Shown in pieces: positions 56,024-64,000 of a DNA stretch of 64,000 nt (positions within the stretch are counted from its first letter, which is position 1; each line of letters opens with the position of its first letter). The position numbers were made by a program, and so were the translations under genes. The notes beneath the pieces are model-generated. The model was not told the DNA's origin. It saw only the letters and a program-made list of their open reading frames with translations, and did not search any database. The DNA comes from Bordetella pseudohinzii (GTDB taxonomy: Bacteria > Pseudomonadota > Gammaproteobacteria > Burkholderiales > Burkholderiaceae_B): NCBI RefSeq assembly GCF_000657795.2, contig NZ_JHEP02000005.1:62001-126000 (forward strand). The letters are read 5' to 3'.

Positions 56024-57529
56024 ATGAACGTGACGCGCAGAAGATTCGCCCAGTTGTCGGGGTTGCTCGCCGCCGGATGGGCGGCAAGCCCCGCCTGGGC
56101 CTTGAGCCCGGCCAAGGCCGCCGCCCCGGACGGGCGGCGTACCGCCGATGCGATCGATACGCTGGCGGACTATTGCCTGAACACAAGATATGAGGATCTG
56201 CCGGCCGAGGTCATCGCCGTCACCAAGAGCCAGATTCTGGACACCGTGGCGGTCGCGCTGCCGGCGCTGGACGCCGATGGCATCCGGCAGCTCTATGCCT
56301 GGAGCAAGGAAACGGGCGGCAGGCAGGAGAGCCGGGTGCTGGGCACGGCGGTTCGCCTGCCCGCCGAGCAGGCGGCAAGACTCAATGCCTCGATGGCGGC
56401 CGCGCTGGAGTTCGACGACACCTATGAGCCTTCCCTGATGCACGCCTCCTGCGTGACCATTCCGGTGGCCTTGACGGTCGCCGACCTGGCTGGCGGCATC
56501 GACGGCAAGACCCTGATCGCCGCCGTCGCCGCCGGCACGGACGCGGCCTGCCGGCTCTCGCGCGCCGGCTCGCCCGGGGTGTCGCCTTTTGTGGTGGGTT
56601 GGGATCCCACGCCGATGTACGGTTTTTTGGCCGCTTCCCTGGTGGCGGCCCGCTTGCTGGGCCTGACGCGGGAACAGGCCGTGGCGGCCGCGGGTCTGGC
56701 TTATCACCAGCTGTCCGGCAATGCCCAGGCCAGCATCGACGGCACGCATGCCAAGCGCCTGGGCGCCGGCTTCGCCAGTTATGGCGGCGTGATGTCGGCG
56801 CGGCTGGCGCAGCGCGGCGTCTTCGGTTCTCCCCATGTGCTCGATGGGGTCAAGGGCTTGTTCCGGCAGTATCACGGCGGTCGGGTGTCGGAGGAGGCCT
56901 TGCTGGCGGACTTGGGCAGCCATTACGCCGGGCCCGAGATCGCGCCCAAGCCCTATCCCTGCTGCCGCGGCGGCCATGTGGCGATCGACGCCGCCCTGGA
57001 TCTCGTCCGAAGCCATGACATCCGTCCCGCCGCGGTGGATCATGTCAGGATATACAGCCCGCCGGCGGAGATGATGCTGCTGGGCGCGCCCCTGGAGAAA
57101 AAACAGCGTCCGCGGAGCATCGTCGAGGCGCAGTTCAGCAATCCGTGGATGGTGGCCGCCGCCATCCAGGACCGCGAGGTCAGCCTGCGCCACTTTACGG
57201 TGCAAGCGTTGGGCAGGCCCGACCTGCAGGCGCTCGCGCAACGGATGCGGACAATCGAGGACAACACCCTGGTGCGTCCGGATGGCGGGCCGGGCTTCGT
57301 GCGCGTGGAGGTGTATTTGCGCGACGGCAAGATGCACGGCAAGCAGGTCAACTATGCCAAGGGAGATCCCAAGAACCCCATGAGCGCCGAGGAGTCGCGT
57401 AAAAAATTCTACGAATGCACGGATGCCGCCGGCATGAAACGCGGGCAAGCCGCCCGGGTCATGGACCGAATTCTCGCGCTGGAGACGGAAAAAGACGTGT
57501 CCGCGCTGAATGCGGCCATGGCGATTTAG
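56024..57529 (+). CDS. MmgE/PrpD-family protein B with Tat signal
   Basis: 501 residues. A clear twin-arginine signal: T4-R5-R6-R7-F8-A9-Q10, hydrophobic LSGLLAAGWAASPAWA, with cleavage likely after AWA. PrpD fold: LPAEVIAVTKSQILDTVAVA, ASMAAALEFDDTYEPSLMHA (D131, D132, H140), YHQLSGNAQASIDGTHAKR, KPYPCCRGGHVAIDAAL and RPRSIVEAQFSNPWMVAA. Compared with protein A, the HALD histidine is replaced by Ala (AALE), while the DDT acids and the later His remain, so the two paralogues may differ in reaction. Last gene of the envelope module; a TetR gene follows after 125 bases. Confidence 0.86.
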   Translation: MNVTRRRFAQLSGLLAAGWAASPAWALSPAKAAAPDGRRTADAIDTLADYCLNTRYEDLPAEVIAVTKSQILDTVAVALPALDADGIRQLYAWSKETGGRQESRVLGTAVRLPAEQAARLNASMAAALEFDDTYEPSLMHASCVTIPVALTVADLAGGIDGKTLIAAVAAGTDAACRLSRAGSPGVSPFVVGWDPTPMYGFLAASLVAARLLGLTREQAVAAAGLAYHQLSGNAQASIDGTHAKRLGAGFASYGGVMSARLAQRGVFGSPHVLDGVKGLFRQYHGGRVSEEALLADLGSHYAGPEIAPKPYPCCRGGHVAIDAALDLVRSHDIRPAAVDHVRIYSPPAEMMLLGAPLEKKQRPRSIVEAQFSNPWMVAAAIQDREVSLRHFTVQALGRPDLQALAQRMRTIEDNTLVRPDGGPGFVRVEVYLRDGKMHGKQVNYAKGDPKNPMSAEESRKKFYECTDAAGMKRGQAARVMDRILALETEKDVSALNAAMAI

Positions 57530-57654
57530 TTCCCGCTTGCCGCGCCGGCGATGATGATGGCCGCCCGTGCAATGTATGAAATAATAACTTTCGATTAGCC
57601 AAGTGGCGCCGCATGGCGTGCTGACACAGCAACCGGTTTTATCAAAGCGGATAT

Positions 57655-58347
57655 ATGGTTTCTAATTTGAATGGTCGTGCCCGCAGGCCTGGCGAGCATA
57701 AATCCAGCGCCGCGGTGCGCGCCCGGATTCTCGAAACGGCTTTCGACGTTATATCCAGATTTGGCTACAACGGCACCACCATGGCCAAGGTCGCCAGCAA
57801 TGCCGCCTTGCCCATAGGCAGTGTGTACTGGCATTTTGAAAGCAAGGATCTGCTGCTGGCCGCCATGATCGACGAGAGCTTTCTGCGCTGGCGCAGCGAG
57901 ACGGCGGAACGCAACCGTCCGCGGCCGGGGGAAAGCTTCGAGGATCACGTGATGCGGATTTTCGGGTCCACGGCCAATCCAAAATACTTCGCCGCGGATT
58001 TCTGGCGCCTGGGCGTCATCCTCAGCGTGGAGAAGTCCGTTCCCGAGCAGACGGCGCGGGCGCGATTCCTCAAAATCCGCGAAACGCAAAGGGAAGAATT
58101 GACCTCCTGGTGGACGTCGACCTTGCCCGAGCCCCTCCTGGACCACGCGCCGGATCTGCCAAACAAACTCAGCATGTTCACGCTCGCGATGCAGGACGGT
58201 AATGCCATCGCGGGGGCGTCCGGCGAATCCCTGGACGATTTCCAGGCCACCCTGGCCTCCTGCCTCATCCATCTCGTGAGCCAGGCGCAGCAAAGCGTGC
58301 CGGCCAAGAGAAGCCGGACGCGCCAGGCGCGCGGCGCGGCGGCCTGA
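57655..58347 (+). CDS. TetR-family transcriptional regulator
   Basis: 230 residues. The DNA-binding N-terminus is VRARILETAFDVISRFGYNG plus TTMAKVASNAALPIGSVYWHFESKDLLLA, the standard TetR HTH; the ligand domain is unlike any I can name. It precedes the SDR-Rieske-acyl-CoA dehydrogenase run in the same orientation and probably represses it, possibly through the TTCAAAT/ATTTGAG repeats at 58396-58430. Confidence 0.92.
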   Translation: MVSNLNGRARRPGEHKSSAAVRARILETAFDVISRFGYNGTTMAKVASNAALPIGSVYWHFESKDLLLAAMIDESFLRWRSETAERNRPRPGESFEDHVMRIFGSTANPKYFAADFWRLGVILSVEKSVPEQTARARFLKIRETQREELTSWWTSTLPEPLLDHAPDLPNKLSMFTLAMQDGNAIAGASGESLDDFQATLASCLIHLVSQAQQSVPAKRSRTRQARGAAA

Positions 58348-58395
58348 TGTCCTGCCGGGCCGCCCGCGCGGCCCCGTCTCGCCGCTTGGTTTCAT

Positions 58396-58430
58396 TCAAA
58401 TCCATTCAAAATCCGCATAACAGCATTTGA
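58396..58430. promoter_or_regulatory. TTCAAA repeats upstream of the SDR operon
   Basis: CATTCAAAT and CATTCAAAA follow each other with a 10-base period (about 58393-58411), and ATTTGA at 58425-58430 is the inverted copy of TCAAAT (58396-58401). A/T-rich gap between tetR and the SDR gene. Possible operator; weak because the arms are short. Confidence 0.35.
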
Positions 58431-58498
58431 GTAATTCGGCTTGTTGCGGATGAAGCGACCGCAGAGAATTTCAAACAGTTCTCAACGGTACGCATTCA

Positions 58499-59419
58499 AT
58501 GGACAGACTAAAAGACAAAGTCGGAATTGTGTTCGGCGCGGGCCCGAACATCGGCGGAACGATCGCGCATTTTCTGGCGCGCGAAGGCGCGAGCGTATGC
58601 GTGATGGACGCCAGCGAGGCGGCCGCCCGCGAAACGGCCAAATATCTCCAGGATCGCGGCCTGCGCGCCTTCGGCGTGGCGGGCAACGCGCGTGATCCGG
58701 CCGATGTCAAGGCCGCGGTCGATGCGACCATGGCCGAATATGGACGCCTCGATATCGCCGTGAACATGGCCGGGCGCGTGCATTGGAGCCATGTGCTCGA
58801 TATGGACCTGGATGACTGGAATGATTCGGTCGCTAGTTTTGCCACCGCCGGTCTGATCACGACCCAGCACTGCTCGCGCGCCATGATGGCCAGCGGCGGC
58901 GGCAGCATCATCCATATTCTGTCGACGGCGGCGCATTTCGGCGAGGCCGATGGCGCGGCCTATTGCGCCGCCAAGGCCGCGCTGCTGAACTTCGCCCGCT
59001 CTTCGGCCCTGGATCTCGCCCATCTCGGGATACGGGTCAATACCGTGACGCCCTGTTCCATGGAGCACCAGCTCTGGACCACGATGCGCGACGAGATGTT
59101 CGATCCGCAATGGCGGCAGCCCGCCAGGACGGGTTTTTATTCGCGCCAGGAGTATCTGGACCAGATGCCGCTGCGCCGTTTTCCGCGCGCGGCCGATCTG
59201 GCCTGGGCCACGGTCTTCCTGGCATCGGATGAGTCGGCCTGCATGACGGGCGCCGACCTGGCGGTCGACGGCGGGCTGCGTCACAAATACCCCACCTGGT
59301 CGCCAGGAAAACATCATCCCGTGGATGTCCGGGATTATGCCCGCGGCATTCAGCTGACCAAATATGGCGAGCCGCAAGGGCCGTTGACCGATCTGCTGGG
59401 CGAACCTGTCCAGCGATAG
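58499..59419 (+). CDS. Short-chain dehydrogenase/reductase
   Basis: 306 residues. NAD(P)-binding start KVGIVFGAGPNIGGTIAHFL and VNMAGRVHW; catalytic S142, Y155 and K159 (LSTAAHFGEADGAAYCAAKA); DLAVDGGLRHKYPTW near the end. The C-terminal tail is ~40 residues longer than in classical SDRs. With the Rieske oxygenase next to it, a dihydrodiol or alcohol dehydrogenase role is reasonable. First structural gene after tetR. Confidence 0.92.
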   Translation: MDRLKDKVGIVFGAGPNIGGTIAHFLAREGASVCVMDASEAAARETAKYLQDRGLRAFGVAGNARDPADVKAAVDATMAEYGRLDIAVNMAGRVHWSHVLDMDLDDWNDSVASFATAGLITTQHCSRAMMASGGGSIIHILSTAAHFGEADGAAYCAAKAALLNFARSSALDLAHLGIRVNTVTPCSMEHQLWTTMRDEMFDPQWRQPARTGFYSRQEYLDQMPLRRFPRAADLAWATVFLASDESACMTGADLAVDGGLRHKYPTWSPGKHHPVDVRDYARGIQLTKYGEPQGPLTDLLGEPVQR

Positions 59420-59444
59420 CTTTCCGCATGACGAGGAGACAGAT

Positions 59445-60671
59445 ATGAGCGCAATTGACGAGCGGCGCCAGGAGCGCGCGCGCCAGTTCCAGCGGCTGAC
59501 GCAATGTGACCGCGATACCGATATGGGCAAGCTGCTGCGCCGATTCTGGCAGCCGATCGAGCTGTCCGAGAACATCGAGGTCAACGCCGCCATCCCCGTG
59601 AAGGTGCTTGGCGAGGCGTTGACGCTGTATCGCGGCGCCAGCGGCGCGCTGCATCTGGTGGGCGGGCGCTGCGCGCACCGCCGCACCCTGCTGCACACCG
59701 GATGGGTGGTGGGCGAAGAGATCCGCTGCATCTATCACGGCTGGCAGTTCGACAGCAGCGGCGCCTGCGTCAAGCGCCCGGCCGAAGCCGATACCGGCAT
59801 GCCGCGCACTCAGATCGCCGCCTATCCGGTGCGGGAGTACCAGGGCCTGGTATTCGCCTATCTGGGCGAGGGCGATGCGCCGGCGTTCGACCTGCCGCGC
59901 AAGCTGCAGACCGAGCGCGAGGGCGCGCTGGTGGCCAATGGCATGGAGCGCTGGGATAACAACTGGTTCCAGCAGGTGGAGAACTCCATGGACGCCGTGC
60001 ATGTGAGCTTTGTGCACATGGCCTTGACCGTCGGGCCTTTCGGCAAGGCGGTGACGGCCGGCATTCCGGAGCTGAGCTATGAGGAAACCGCGGCCGGCAT
60101 CCGTCAGACCGCGCGCCGTTCCGAGGGCAATGTGCGCCAGAGCGATTGGACTTTCCCGAACAACAACCACATTACGGTGCCGGGTCTCACGCCCGATGAT
60201 CCCTGGCTGGATGTGTTTGTCTGGATGCTGCCCAATGATGAGCTGAATACCACGCGCTTCATGATCTACAGCCTGCCGCCTGGGGCGAGCGAGGCGTCGA
60301 AACAGCGCTTCCGCAGTTATTTCGCGAAGTATGGCAAATACGATCCGGCGGCGCATCATGAGGAGCTGTTCCGCTCGCGCGTGTGGAAGAACCCGGAAGA
60401 CACCTTCGTGGGCCTGACCGCTGCCCAGGACTATCTTTCCATCCGCGGCCAGGAGCGCGTGACCCATCGCGAGGACGAGATCCTGGGTCGCTCCGACCTG
60501 GGCATCGTGACGTTGCGCAAGATTTTCTGGCGCGAACTGGATCTGCTGCGCGACGGCAAGCAAACCAAGGCGTGGAAGGCGCTGGAGAAGCCCGTCGACT
60601 TGCCGTTGCAGCCGGGCGAGGAGGGCGGCGCCGGCCAGCCCGACACGCCGAGCGCCTACGCGCAAGCCTAA
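59445..60671 (+). CDS. Rieske non-haem iron aromatic oxygenase, oxygenase subunit
   Basis: 408 residues. The Rieske [2Fe-2S] motif is C76-x-H78 (GGRCAHRRTLL) and C95-x2-H98 (EEIRCIYHGWQF). The mononuclear iron site is in ENSMDAVHVSFVH (H186, H191). Single-component alpha subunit of the phthalate 4,5-dioxygenase/vanillate demethylase type (LLRRFWQPIELSENI, QTARRSEGNVRQSDWTFPNN). It needs a ferredoxin-type reductase, which is not encoded in the visible part. Together with the SDR and the dihydroxyphthalate-decarboxylase-like gene it suggests attack on an aromatic carboxylate (inference). Confidence 0.92.
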   Translation: MSAIDERRQERARQFQRLTQCDRDTDMGKLLRRFWQPIELSENIEVNAAIPVKVLGEALTLYRGASGALHLVGGRCAHRRTLLHTGWVVGEEIRCIYHGWQFDSSGACVKRPAEADTGMPRTQIAAYPVREYQGLVFAYLGEGDAPAFDLPRKLQTEREGALVANGMERWDNNWFQQVENSMDAVHVSFVHMALTVGPFGKAVTAGIPELSYEETAAGIRQTARRSEGNVRQSDWTFPNNNHITVPGLTPDDPWLDVFVWMLPNDELNTTRFMIYSLPPGASEASKQRFRSYFAKYGKYDPAAHHEELFRSRVWKNPEDTFVGLTAAQDYLSIRGQERVTHREDEILGRSDLGIVTLRKIFWRELDLLRDGKQTKAWKALEKPVDLPLQPGEEGGAGQPDTPSAYAQA

Positions 60672-60729
60672 GCCCCGCAACGCCGGCAGGCGCGCGGGCG
60701 CCTGCTTCACTTATGGTGTCTCGCACACA

Positions 60730-61902
60730 ATGCTTGATTTAACCCCTCACGAGGCTCTTCCTGAAGAGCTATTGATGTTCCGCTCGTCCATCCGGCGTTT
60801 CGTGGACAAAGAGCTGGTTCCGCTTGAACGCCATCTCGGCCCCGACGGTCTGCTGGACGACGGCCGCGCGCAGCACGTGCGCGATCGCGCCAGGGAGGCG
60901 GGATTCTGGCTCATGGATGTTCCCGAGGATGTCGGCGGTCAAGGGCTGTCGCTGCTGCCGCTGGCCGTTTTCTGGGAAGAGGTGGGACGCAGTACGGTGG
61001 CCTCCTGGGTCCGGCATCACGGCTTGTTCGGCCCTACTGTCGGGCCCATTCTGGCGGGCTTGGACGTCTCCCAGCGCGAGCAATACCTGTATCCGGTCGT
61101 CGACGGAAAGAAGAAGTTCTGCTTTGCCCAGACCGAGCCGGACGCGGGCTCGGATCCCTCGGCCATGCGCACGCGGGCCGTCAAGACGGAGGCGGGATAC
61201 CGCATCACTGGCGTCAAGCGCTTTATCACTCGCGCCGGGCAGGCCAGTTTCGCCCTGGTGATGGCGGTGACCGATCCGGCCAAGGGCGCCCGCGGCGGGA
61301 TTTCCTGCTTCATCGTGGACATGGACCGTCCCGGCGTGCGCCTGGCCGGCGCCGAGCGCACCCTGATGGGCGACAAACCCTGGGAGATCGCCTTCGAGGA
61401 TGTGGAGGTTCCGGCGGAGAACCTGGTCGGCGAAGAGGGCAAGGGCTTCGCCCTGGCGCAGGGCTATATCAACCATGGGCGCATACGCCAGGGCGCCCAC
61501 GCCTGCGGGGCCGCCGAGCGCTGCCTGGGCCTGACCGCCGCTTATGCGGCGCAGCGCAAGACCTTTGGCGCGGCCTTGGCGCAGCGCCAAGGCGTGCAAT
61601 GGATGTTGGCCGATGGATTCACCGAGGTGTATGCCACGCGCTTGATGGTGTATGACGCGGCCCGCAAGGCCGACGCGGGCCTGGACGCCAAACTCGAGAC
61701 CTTCATGATCAAGACTTTTGGCGTGGAGATGGGCTTTCGGGTGGTGGACGCCTGCATGCAGCTGCATGGCGGCATGGGCCTGAGCGAGGACACGCCTATC
61801 GAGCGCTTCTGGCGCGACTTGCGCAGCTACCGCATCACCGAAGGGCCGACCGAGGTGCTGCGCACCACGCTCGCGCGCCAGATCCTCAAGCAGTACAGCT
61901 GA
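60730..61902 (+). CDS. Acyl-CoA dehydrogenase
   Basis: 390 residues with the complete fold: FRSSIRRFVDKELVPLERHL, CFAQTEPDAGSDPSAMRTRA (flavin site), MGDKPWEIAFEDVEVPAENL, RIRQGAHACGAAERCLGLTA, FGAALAQRQGVQWMLAD and the C-terminal YRITEGPTEVLRTTLARQIL. The catalytic-base position in the last helix reads E in TEGPTEV. It oxidises an acyl-CoA, presumably the thioester formed by the CoA-transferase encoded 14 bases downstream. Confidence 0.94.
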   Translation: MLDLTPHEALPEELLMFRSSIRRFVDKELVPLERHLGPDGLLDDGRAQHVRDRAREAGFWLMDVPEDVGGQGLSLLPLAVFWEEVGRSTVASWVRHHGLFGPTVGPILAGLDVSQREQYLYPVVDGKKKFCFAQTEPDAGSDPSAMRTRAVKTEAGYRITGVKRFITRAGQASFALVMAVTDPAKGARGGISCFIVDMDRPGVRLAGAERTLMGDKPWEIAFEDVEVPAENLVGEEGKGFALAQGYINHGRIRQGAHACGAAERCLGLTAAYAAQRKTFGAALAQRQGVQWMLADGFTEVYATRLMVYDAARKADAGLDAKLETFMIKTFGVEMGFRVVDACMQLHGGMGLSEDTPIERFWRDLRSYRITEGPTEVLRTTLARQILKQYS

Positions 61903-61916
61903 TACGGGAATCCCTG

Positions 61917-63053
61917 ATGAAAGACACACTGGACGATATTCTCGTCATCGAGCTGGGCACGGTATTGACGGCGCCCCTGGCGGGCATGATGCTGGCCGAT
62001 ATGGGCGCGCGCGTCATCAAGGTCGAGCACCCCGAAGGGGGCGATCCTTTCCGGCGTCATGCGGGCACCTTGTACAGCCCGCATTTCGTCGCCTACAACC
62101 GCAATAAGGAGAGCATACAGCTCAACCTGCAGACCGAGGCGGGCAAGGCCGACCTGGCGAAGCTGATCGCGCGGGCCGACGTCTTGCTGGACAACTACCG
62201 CTCGGGCGTGATGCCGCGGCTGGGGTTTGACGACGCCCGGCTCAAGGCCTTGAACCCGCGCTTGATCCAATGTTCGATCACCGGCTTTGGCGCCAGCGGC
62301 CCTTACCGCGACCGTCCCTGCTATGACGCGGTGGCCGTGGCGTTGTCCGGCATCGCCGCGCAGATGGTGGACCCCGCGCAACCATCGCTCAAGGGCCCCT
62401 CCTTGTCCGACAACATCACCGGTATGTATGCGGCCTATGGCATTCTATCCGCCCTGCATGCGCGCGGCCGCCACGGTCAGGGAGCCAAGGTCGAGGTCAA
62501 TATGCTGGAAGCCTCGATCGCCTTCTCGCCGGAAGGCTTTGCGCAATACACCCGGCTGGGCATGGTGCCCAACCCTCTGTCGAGGGTCGCGGTTTCGCAG
62601 TCATATGCTTTCCGCTCCAAAGACGGCCGGCTGGTGTCGGTTCATCTGTCCTCGGTGGAGAAGTTCTGGCAGGGCTTTGTCCAGGCCATCGGGCGGGCCG
62701 ATCTGCTTGACGACGCGCGCTTCCAGACGCCGCCCGCCCGCGCCAAGCACTACGAGGAACTGGCCGGCGAGGTCGCCGAGACCTTCGCGAGCCGCGACCA
62801 GGCCTATTGGTGTGAGCGGCTGCAGGCCAATGATGTGCCGCATGCCCCGGTGAACAGTGCGCCGCAGGTCATGGAGGATGCGCAGGTGCGTCATCTTGAG
62901 ACCTTCTATGAGGTCCGGCATCCGGAGCAGGGCGCGATGACCGCCATTCATCGGCCGGTGCGCATCAATGGACAGCGCGGTCCTTCGGACAAGGCGGCCC
63001 CCACGCTGGGCGAACACACCGAAACCATACGGCGCGAGTTCGGCCTTTCTTGA
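61917..63053 (+). CDS. CaiB/BaiF-family (class III) CoA-transferase
   Basis: 378 residues. VIELGTVLTAPLAGMMLADM, ARVIKVEHPEGGDPFR, NRNKESIQLNLQTEAGKADL, and the catalytic Asp165 in GPSLSDNITGMYAAYGIL. It transfers CoA from a donor thioester to an organic acid. Placed between an acyl-CoA dehydrogenase and a decarboxylase-like protein, it would activate the pathway acid before beta-oxidation-like steps. The donor and acceptor acids are not identifiable. Confidence 0.94.
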   Translation: MKDTLDDILVIELGTVLTAPLAGMMLADMGARVIKVEHPEGGDPFRRHAGTLYSPHFVAYNRNKESIQLNLQTEAGKADLAKLIARADVLLDNYRSGVMPRLGFDDARLKALNPRLIQCSITGFGASGPYRDRPCYDAVAVALSGIAAQMVDPAQPSLKGPSLSDNITGMYAAYGILSALHARGRHGQGAKVEVNMLEASIAFSPEGFAQYTRLGMVPNPLSRVAVSQSYAFRSKDGRLVSVHLSSVEKFWQGFVQAIGRADLLDDARFQTPPARAKHYEELAGEVAETFASRDQAYWCERLQANDVPHAPVNSAPQVMEDAQVRHLETFYEVRHPEQGAMTAIHRPVRINGQRGPSDKAAPTLGEHTETIRREFGLS

Positions 63054-63090
63054 AGCGCCGATTCGGACCAGAAACCAGAGAAGACGAGCA

Positions 63091-64000
63091 ATGAGCAAAC
63101 TGAAGCTTTCCGTGGCCATCGGCAACTACGACCGGTGCCGCCCATTGATAGACGGCGCCGTGCAGATCGACGGTGTGGATCCGGTGATCATGACCTTGTC
63201 GCCGGAGGAGATTTTCTTCCGGGCGTTTCGCGGCCAGGAATTCGATATCTGCGAGCTGTCCCTGTCCAGCTCGACGCTGCAGACCGCCCAGGGCGGCTTC
63301 CCCTATGTGGGCATCCCGGTCTTTCTGTCGCGCGCCTTCCGCCACACGTCGATGTATTGCCGCACGGACAGAATCAAGACCCCGGAAGACCTGCGCGGCC
63401 GCCGGATAGGCTTGCCGGAGTACCAGCTGACGGCCAACGTCTGGGCTCGCGCCATCTTGCAGGAAGATCATGGCGTGGCGCCGTCGGATGTGACTTGGGT
63501 GCGCGGCGGGATCGCGCATGCGGGCCGGCCCGAAAAGATCAAGGTCCAGCTGCCGGACAATGTCCGCGTGGAAGACGCGCCCGAGGGCGAGACGATTTCC
63601 AGTCTGCTGGCCAAGGGCGAGATCGACGGCTATATCGCGCCGCGCCCGCCCTATGTGCCCGCCGCGACCCCGGACGTGGGCTGGCTGTTCCGCGACCCGG
63701 TGGCGGCCGCCAAGGACTATTACCGGCGCACCCGGATTTTCCCCATCATGCACATCCTGGGCGTGCGCCGCGAGCTGGCCGAGCAGCATCCCTGGCTGCC
63801 GGGCGCCATCTACAAAGCCTTCGATGCCGCCAAGCGCCAGGCCATTGAGCATCTTTCCGATACGTCGGCCACCAAGATCACCTTGCCCTTCGCCGAAGAG
63901 CGCCTCAAGGAGGCGCGCGAGCTCATGGGCGAGGATTACTGGTCATACGGTATCGAGGCCAATCGCCACGTGCTGGAGAGCTTCTTCCATCACCACCATG
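63091..64000 (+). CDS. 4,5-dihydroxyphthalate decarboxylase-like protein (cut by window end)
   Basis: The frame is open from ATG 63091 to the window end (303 codons so far; family members are ~330). Start KLKLSVAIGNYDRCRPLIDG, then LSPEEIFFRAFRGQEFDICE, LSLSSSTLQTAQGGFPYVGI, PVFLSRAFRHTSMYCRTDRI, GRRIGLPEYQLTANVWARAI and GEIDGYIAPRPPYVP. These match Pht5-type 4,5-dihydroxyphthalate decarboxylases, which have a periplasmic-binding-protein-like fold; many relatives are annotated as ABC substrate-binding proteins. No signal peptide is visible, favouring a cytoplasmic enzyme. A His-rich run is reached at the cut. Confidence 0.85.
   Translation, partial: MSKLKLSVAIGNYDRCRPLIDGAVQIDGVDPVIMTLSPEEIFFRAFRGQEFDICELSLSSSTLQTAQGGFPYVGIPVFLSRAFRHTSMYCRTDRIKTPEDLRGRRIGLPEYQLTANVWARAILQEDHGVAPSDVTWVRGGIAHAGRPEKIKVQLPDNVRVEDAPEGETISSLLAKGEIDGYIAPRPPYVPAATPDVGWLFRDPVAAAKDYYRRTRIFPIMHILGVRRELAEQHPWLPGAIYKAFDAAKRQAIEHLSDTSATKITLPFAEERLKEARELMGEDYWSYGIEANRHVLESFFHHHH

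Noticed and set aside
63091-64000. Annotation of the last gene as an ABC transporter substrate-binding protein
   Set aside because: No signal peptide and the EEIFFR/EFDICELS/PVFLSRAFRH motif set matches the Pht5 decarboxylase family better, though the fold is shared and the question stays open.

Overview
The window looks like a chromosome segment from a GC-rich betaproteobacterium, most probably Alcaligenaceae (Bordetella/Achromobacter-like). This rests on overall gene style: HutF-type histidine degradation, a Burkholderiales-type porin, KpsC/KpsS capsule export genes, and many MmgE/PrpD, CaiB-type and Rieske catabolic genes. It is an inference, not a database match. The left ~9 kb is visibly richer in A/T than the rest, as expected for a horizontally exchanged surface-polysaccharide locus.

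Region 1 (1-27.3 kb) is a capsule locus. A plus-strand run begins with the end of a UDP-ManNAc-type dehydrogenase. It continues with a three-domain glycosyltransferase containing a CgeB-like part, a deacetylase-methyltransferase fusion, an esterase-heparinase II/III fusion, two tandem deacetylase paralogues, a GT4 glycosyltransferase, a second CgeB-like protein and a membrane GT2 synthase. The GT2 frame is broken at a G8 tract. Many of these genes overlap by ATGA, so they look co-translated. kpsC and kpsS (Kdo linker and lipid anchor synthesis) follow. Converging on them is a minus-strand operon of a 2522-residue fully reducing type I polyketide/fatty acid synthase, an AONS-like acyltransferase and kdsA, closely resembling the rhizobial rkpA/rkpG and Burkholderia wcbR/wcbT capsule genes. 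Together they could build a Kdo-linked, deacetylated capsule with a dedicated lipid. The ABC export genes must lie outside the window.

Region 2 (28-40 kb) is mostly housekeeping: hutF-hutD, a TauE/SafE permease divergent from an AraC regulator with a tandem repeat between them, a FecR-like protein, a YkgJ-type protein, tag, an AsmA-family gene, tRNA-Lys(CTT) with a clear promoter and terminator, a CsiD/GlaH glutarate hydroxylase divergent from a LysR gene, and a lipoprotein 5'-nucleotidase.

Region 3 (40.2-48.9 kb) encodes an aromatic meta-cleavage pathway: C-C hydrolase, extradiol dioxygenase, flavin-dependent hydroxylase, flavin reductase with an extra IclR-effector-like domain, LysR regulator, 2-hydroxypentadienoate hydratase, acylating acetaldehyde dehydrogenase, 4-hydroxy-2-oxovalerate aldolase, and a hemerythrin-like protein. 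A perfect T-N11-A dyad lies before the hydratase.

Region 4 (49-57.6 kb) holds uptake genes (an orphan DctP-type binding protein, an MHS-type MFS permease, a porin) and an unusual envelope module: an NTF2-like protein and two copies of a unit made of a DoxX-like membrane protein and a Tat-signal-bearing MmgE/PrpD protein. This is the best candidate in the window for an undescribed system.

Region 5 (57.6-64 kb) is a TetR-headed catabolic run: SDR, Rieske oxygenase, acyl-CoA dehydrogenase, CaiB/BaiF CoA-transferase and a 4,5-dihydroxyphthalate-decarboxylase-like protein cut by the window end.
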